Of a DNA stretch of 64,000 bases, positions 58,382 to 64,000 are shown piece by piece. The stretch is from positions 7,068,001 to 7,132,000 of the forward strand of contig NC_089541.1 of the NCBI RefSeq assembly GCF_040115645.1, read 5' to 3'. The number at the start of each line of letters is the position of its first letter. The stretch's first letter is position 1. The position numbers and the translations under genes are program-made. The notes below the pieces were generated by a model, which made no database searches, was not told where the DNA came from, and saw only the letters and a list, made by a program, of their open reading frames with translations. The DNA comes from Euwallacea fornicatus. Taxonomy: Eukaryota > Arthropoda > Insecta > Coleoptera > Curculionidae.

Positions 58382-60480
58382 GTAAGTGGCCTATTCAAAA
58401 CAGGGGAATTCTACATTTGGTGCTAATTTTAACCAGCATTTTCATATATTACCAGTAATTTTTATGGTTTTATAAAATTAACTTGCTACGAAGCATATCT
58501 TCATATTTAAGGCATTTAAGCAGTTAAATTCCAATTATGTGGTGAAAATATCTCATATTAGATCAATCTTCTTATCATTAAAACAACACAAAGACTCGTT
58601 ATACGTGTTTTCATTTAGGGAATGCATAGGTGTATTCAATATTAGACATAATAAACCTGCCTTTTTTTCTTGTCATCCTTATCTTCTTTCCTCAATACAA
58701 AATGAATAATTTATATAGTTTATATAAACAATGGAATTATCTGCTTTTGTTTATTTTTGTATTAGCGTTCCAAATTATTACCCTGAATGAATTATATTCA
58801 AGTAGGCACATAACTAATAAAAATAATTAAAACGCGCCAAAAAAAACTCTTATCTGTCAGCAGAGCAAAGTGAACAGTGAAATGTACTTAATTTTGATTT
58901 GTTGAAAATACCCAAAAACTCCAAGTGCTGTGGGGGATTCCCATTCTACTCGACTAGGGTGGATTGGTTTCCACTCTATCTAAATACAATAGTTTATTTA
59001 GCACCTGTTAGCACCATACATGAGAAATAAAAATAAACAATTCCTTGCATAAGTGATTAATCGATAAATTCAGTATAAAGGAAAAATAAGTGATAATAAC
59101 AAAATGTGGCTTTAAGCATTAGTGCTGTTAGATTAGAACCTTTTTTCTCCAAACTTGAATCCACTAAACTTTTTTTGCAGCTTCCACAAGCAAAACATGT
59201 AAAAGTCAAAATCCCAATCAGAAAGGAATGACCAGTTAGAATAACTAAAGCATGCGCAGAAAAATAAAAATAATAGAAAATTAAACTCAAAAAGCATCAC
59301 TAGCAGGTATATAAAACTGACTGCACCAACTAGGAAATATATTCAGCAATAAAACAGTTTTTGAAATAGGAAATACAATATGTTCATAACTTACAAATAC
59401 AAAACCGCAAAAAAATGAATATATAAATTTCTTTTGTAAATGTGAGAAATTTTATGTTAGCAAAACCTCTGGTTTTTCGGAGAAGGGGATTGAAAGATAC
59501 CAAAACTTTATGTAAAATAGCGAACATCTAGGATCAAATATACATATATTAGTAACGGTCACAGAATGAAATGAAACGATCGTTACTTCATTACCAAGGA
59601 ATCATTATCCAAGTAGTGTAAAATCAAAGAAAGTGCGCCTATTTTACTTAATAAAAATCAGTATGTGGCCTTTTGATTAGTAAGCATGGATAATGCTTGG
59701 TTATCTATGCTTGAGCAAGAAGTTAATCTCAGACAAAAAAAGAAACTAAATGCTAAGAAATACCAGTTAGAGCAACGATCAACATAAGAATCAATTACCT
59801 CAAATTCCTAAGCCATTGATTTATGAGTGTTTTACTTTTTTTGCACATTCACAATTCATACACTTTAGTTGTTACTTTTGTATTTTTTCATAATTTTTAT
59901 GTTAAATTTTGAAAACTCTAAAAGATTTATTCCTCAAACGTTCACACGGGTTTTCGTCCGAGCCCTAAGTAAAAGTTGAAGGTTTTTATTCTCAGTTGGA
60001 TGTAAGTGAGAATAGTGTGCATTTTGACCGTTCCAACAATAACCATAACCAACTTGTATATGAGGCATTATTCCCAAACAGAATAAAAGAAAAAAAGGTT
60101 TTGTTAGGAATGTACCTAGCTGCCGAGGACACACAGGCACATCTAAGTCAATGGCTTTGCGAGTGAATTACGAGTTTTCAAGTTTTATTAACATGAATGC
60201 TTGAAAAGCTTCACATTTCCTCTCTCCGCGACAGTCACAAAGTTATCTCCTCCGTAGGTCCAACTTACGTAGGTGCACATAAAGGAACGCTTAATAAAAA
60301 ATGATAAGAACTGACCTACATGCTTGCTTACAGCTTGTGACGATTGCAACTATGCCTCGTGAAAATGTTCAATAGGAATTTACGTAATAACAACTTGATT
60401 GATTTGATTTCGCATTTTAAGCAGCCTCAAAAGGATGCCGATTGAGGCATCATCCAAATTGCTTTGCTAGTTAATTCCTC
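58382..60480. other. Probable first intron of slingshot, left part
   Basis: 2.1 kb of AT-rich DNA with no supported coding frame on either strand. Near the donor there are no further slingshot exons. Confidence 0.45.
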
Positions 60481-60680
60481 TTCCAAGTACGGTGCGCGCA
60501 AATGAATCGATACGGTGCTATCGGTCATCGAATAGAACTCCCTATCGATGTAGCCCTCCCGTCTCTGTGTGCTGTTCAGTTGGTTTGGTTTCAGTCAGTT
60601 TACGCCCGTTCTGTGTGCCGCCTGTTTCGGTTTTACTATCGCTATGTCGGATTTCAGTGCGGAACGGCGACCAGGGTAAA
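60481..60680 (+). promoter_or_regulatory. Candidate promoter and leader exon inside slingshot intron
   Basis: This stretch is clearly GC-richer than its surroundings. It has two ATCGAT sites (about 60508 and 60544, the second as TATCGATG, one base off DRE), repeated TCAGT initiator-like words (about 60576-60600), and a donor-like CAGG/GTAAAT at about 60674. Together they look like an insect transcription start with a leader exon, either an alternative slingshot promoter or another gene. Confidence 0.35.
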
Positions 60681-60793
60681 TCGGTCGTTTCAAAGACTTC
60701 CTTAGATTTCATTGATGTTCTCCTTTAACGCATAATGTTGGAGAGAAATTCGGTGACAGCAAATGGACATTGAGTGCCACCAGAGTCTTTTGA

Positions 60794-60988
60794 ATGGCGG
60801 AGATGTTGTACATTTTGCCGCCACTTAGAAGCCAAAATGCTCCAGTCCCCTGGAGCAATTTGGTTTGCGCCAGTAGGAACAATAATCCGCAAGAAAGTCT
60901 GGATAACCGCTCGACCAGTTGGAGAAATAACAATTCCAAACCTCCGAAAATTCAGCTGAGGAATTTGAAATTTGTTTCTAACAAAAAT
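60794..60988 (+). CDS. Candidate first coding exon, gene unknown
   Basis: Frame of 65 codons starting MAEMLYILPPLRSQ and ending in phase 0 at a strong donor (AAT then GTGAGTGAAT). Composition is Asn/Ser/Pro-rich but protein-like, and it lies just downstream of the candidate promoter at 60481-60680. It could be an alternative slingshot start or the start of another plus-strand gene extending past the window. No family is recognised. Confidence 0.35.
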
Positions 60989-60999
60989 GTGAGTGAATT

Positions 61000-63900
61000 C
61001 TCGAGTTCCGAGGGCATTTTTTCCCGAATGTTTTCCCAGTTTGCAGCTGTCGACATAGTTAGGTCCTTGGAAATTTATTTTGAAGGAAGTTTTTTCCTAT
61101 CCGAAATTAAAATCAAACTAGGAGCATTTCATTCTGTATCTTTATTTAGAACAGAAAATATTTCCATACGCATCTGTCTATTACTATTATATTTATCACC
61201 GATCTTCCTATCATAAGTCTTTATTTGTCGGCGGTACCAAACCAAATTGACTCCCCTGGTACTCAGCACAATAAAACCAATCAGACAGTGATTTAGTACA
61301 TCATTTTATAAGTATTAAATTTGAACTCTTCCGAAGCTCTAACTGTGACGTCAGGAACAGTTATTTTTCGCTCAGCGAAGCCCAATCGGTCGTGACGTTC
61401 GGCTGGTTGATACAATTCATTCCTTCCTCGTTCCTTTCTATTCGAATCATCAACTCTTACGTAGGAATATGTATTTTGATTGGGACTTTGTACGAAATCA
61501 AATGGACATTTCCCAGCTGAACTGGCCGTATGTGGTCAAAACAGACTGTATAAAAACAATATTATCTGACTTATTCTAGAAATAAATGAATATTGCCCAG
61601 AACTGAATTCAATGGGTAATTTTAAATTGATCCACCAAGTTTGAAAGGATTTCTTAAATTACTAAGATCGAAGTTTGTTTGCAAATTGGTGTAAAATGTT
61701 CAAAGTCCTCAAATCCAAATTTGGCAGTGAGTTTTGGGCGTGCTCTGAATTTGCTAAGATTGAAAGTTGCGCTGAACATTTAAAAACATTCTAAATATAT
61801 TTGGATTGGATATCCACCTAATGCATCATGTTTTACTTGCATTTGGGTCTATAACATGTTAGAGGACTAAAAGATTAGAATTCATAAATCGCTCAACTTA
61901 GGGGGTGTTTCTGATTTGATCGTGAGAACCTAAGGGAAGAAATATACACGCCACTTATAAACGTTGATATTGACCATGCCCTTTGCAGAGTCAATGTGTT
62001 AAAATGTTACAAAGAACTTTTAAGGTTTACATTTAAATTATTTAGGTTTAAAACCCTAAAGTCGTGGGAACCAACTAATCAGTGTTCTGATTGGTCAGTT
62101 CCAACGTAGAAGGCAGATACTAAACCCTGCTCATTTTCTCCAGAGTTTTTTCAAAGACGGAAACAGTTTGGGACTTGAGCCGAAAGGTCAAATTCATGAA
62201 ATTCACATTTTCCTCCTAATCCAATCTTAACTTGTTTTCGTGCCCAAGTTATATATAGGAAGTAATCACTCTGATCTTAATACAGACAATTGTTGAAGTT
62301 AACGGTAGTGCTTTTCCTTGGTCATCATGCTGATATTCTGTGGCGGTACTCAAGTACATAACAATACCTGGTGTCAGAAAACTTTTCCTGAAGACTCCAA
62401 CAATCTTCTTAATAGTTACGATTTTTTTAAAATGTTTTCATGCATAGATTTTCTCAAAAACTGATTTTGATATAGACAGTTGATTAAACCACTGTGTTTA
62501 ACTACTTTTACCCAGAACTTGCCCACCTATTTCCTCCAACGTAAACTGGGGAGAACCATTTACACTTCTGAAGTTATTCCAGCGCCAGAGTCTTGGGAGT
62601 TTTTTCAACTCTTAAATTAAATTTCAAGGGCTATTAAATTCTAGCAAACAAAGGCTGGGGGTTCGTAGACCCCTTAAAGTTCATAGCGAGCTTGGGGATG
62701 GATGTCTCCCGTCTGGCGCCGCAAACTTGCTTAGGGGAATTGCTATGTAACCAAGTGTTTAAAGAAAAATCACTTAAGAGTCTTGCCTAGTTAAAAGGCC
62801 TATGTAACAACGTGACTGCCGCAAAACTCATCCTGAGCGTTTTACGTGCAGTTTGAAATCGATTTCGCAATATTTCGCATAATCACAGAGCAAATTCCTG
62901 CCTTGTACCATTATATTCTAAATTAGAGTTAAAATTGCAAGTTTCATACCATAACAGGTACAATGGCGTCGTGAAGAGCTGTTCTTGTCGGCCATGAGAA
63001 GAGCTTTTCGAAAAAAGCGCATCTGGAATGGGAAGACTTTAAACTGGTCTTCAAAAGCTTTGAGGTTAGTGATTTCATAACCCGGGACTTTTGCTTGTCT
63101 TATGCGAAAAAGATGAATTAATTAGGAAGAAATAGGATACGCATGAAGAACCGTATGTTAATGTCACTTTGTGCGAGTGTAACAACTTGCGTGACGTCAT
63201 TAAGAACAACTCAAAAGAACTTGTAAATTGTGGTTTAACGTGCTTGACGGACAACGCACCGGTGGCGGAGAACAATTACAAAGGATCCGAACAAAGGAGG
63301 AACTTGACCATGAAACGGCACAAATTTGGGCTAAATCCTCTTTGTGTAGACCCACAGATCAAATGAGGAAGGTACTTGCACGGAAAAATCCCTTAAGTTT
63401 GAGAGTAGTCTGAGGTTTAAGCAAAGAGAAGAGATCGTATGTGTGTGCATAAATGATGAATCATTAAAGTAATCCGAGAGGTAATCTCGAGAAAGCACTT
63501 AAAGCCTGAGGCGTAGGAGCTAGAGCAGTGTACCAGTAATTAGAACGACTTATTCATTTAATTTGCATTGCTGATGATGGTCGTTATTAATTTTCTGATT
63601 GTGATGCTGATCTGTGGGTCACTTCCTTGTTCTTCTGCAATGGTGTCACGGAGTGGAAATTGCTCCTATCTCGGACCAACAGCCTTAGTGGCAGATTTAA
63701 TGGATCAGCAATGGTATTGTAATTATTATAGATACATGAATATACAATTTAAAATAGCCCATACCATACTGCCACGAGTTTGAGGATTCGAAACTGATGC
63801 TCTTTAGTCCTGCGATTTTAAATGAGTCCCTAGGAGTTTAGAGCATTTTTAATGCGAGGGTTATCAGGATTTCTAACAAGAAGAACCATCCAGAATTTGA

Positions 63901-64000
63901 ATTTCTACAAGGTAACATCGCTCCTAATATAGGCATTGGTGAAAATATTAATATATTAAGAAAAGATGTATACGATTGGGTAAAAATTTATGGTGATCTA
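61000..64000. other. Right-edge noncoding stretch
   Basis: About 3 kb in which I see no coding frame with family resemblance. It contains two perfect TGACGTCA cyclic-AMP-response-type palindromes (61346-61353 and 63192-63199). A frame of 69 codons from ATG 63574 begins with a hydrophobic, signal-like stretch but looks like chance. Confidence 0.4.

Noticed and set aside
62645..62670. GGGGTTCGTAGACCCC, like a tRNA T arm
   Set aside because: No other tRNA arms are present at the right distances; probably a chance palindrome.
63568..63783. Plus-strand frame with a signal-like N-terminus
   Set aside because: Only 69 codons from its ATG, no splice context, no cysteine pattern, and set in unannotated noncoding DNA.
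1..64000. Defence islands, CRISPR arrays, phage or bacterial operons
   Set aside because: The window is intron-rich eukaryotic nuclear DNA; none of these features is present.

Overview
This window looks like an AT-rich stretch of a eukaryotic, almost certainly insect, nuclear chromosome. Genes are split by GT-AG introns, many only 50-70 bases long, codons are standard, and proteins such as slingshot, importin-13, INTS5 and an N-terminally extended RpL23A fit an arthropod. A beetle would fit the style of the genes, but I cannot prove the order from sequence alone. I see no prokaryotic operon, CRISPR array, rRNA or convincing tRNA.

Left part (1-24 kb), gene-poor: one GC-rich proline-rich exon of a gene that runs off the left edge (285-545, minus); ZRANB2 (minus) and the Sm-G protein gene SNRPG (plus), divergently arranged; a 5 kb gene-free stretch; a 12-coding-exon K+-dependent Na+/Ca2+ exchanger (SLC24, minus, 12347-16358) with a decayed mariner-type transposase in its second coding intron; and an unrecognised 408-residue acidic nuclear-type protein ending in a CaaX box (19964-21190, minus).

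Middle part (24-46 kb), gene-dense with three nested antisense genes: CTU1 (tRNA 2-thiolation), an F-box/LRR-like gene with a 12-repeat ankyrin gene inside its intron 3, INTS5 (Integrator) with a small secreted-protein gene inside its intron 9, and importin-13 with an intronless axonemal dynein intermediate chain (DNAI1) inside its intron 9. INTS5 and importin-13 are head to head.

Right part (46-64 kb), compact housekeeping genes, often head to head or tail to tail: ISY1 (spliceosome), a Rab34/36-type GTPase, RpL23A, MMAB (mitochondrial cobalamin adenosyltransferase), LYRM9, TRMT44 (tRNA Um44 methyltransferase, whose start codon lies only 14 bases after the LYRM9 stop), SBDS, and the first coding exon of slingshot followed by about 5.6 kb that is probably its first intron plus a candidate second promoter/exon.

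Themes: RNA metabolism (ZRANB2, SNRPG, CTU1, INTS5, ISY1, TRMT44) and ribosome production (RpL23A, SBDS) dominate, but this is ordinary housekeeping clustering rather than a dedicated pathway cluster. The most interesting points are three nested antisense genes within 17 kb, three introns with inferred GC-AG boundaries, a possible LYRM9-TRMT44 dicistronic unit, an orphan CaaX protein, an orphan nested secreted protein, and an ankyrin gene interrupted at homopolymer runs. I found no convincing wholly new system. Exon borders were worked out by hand from reading frame, splice consensus and remembered family alignments; no alignment program was run.
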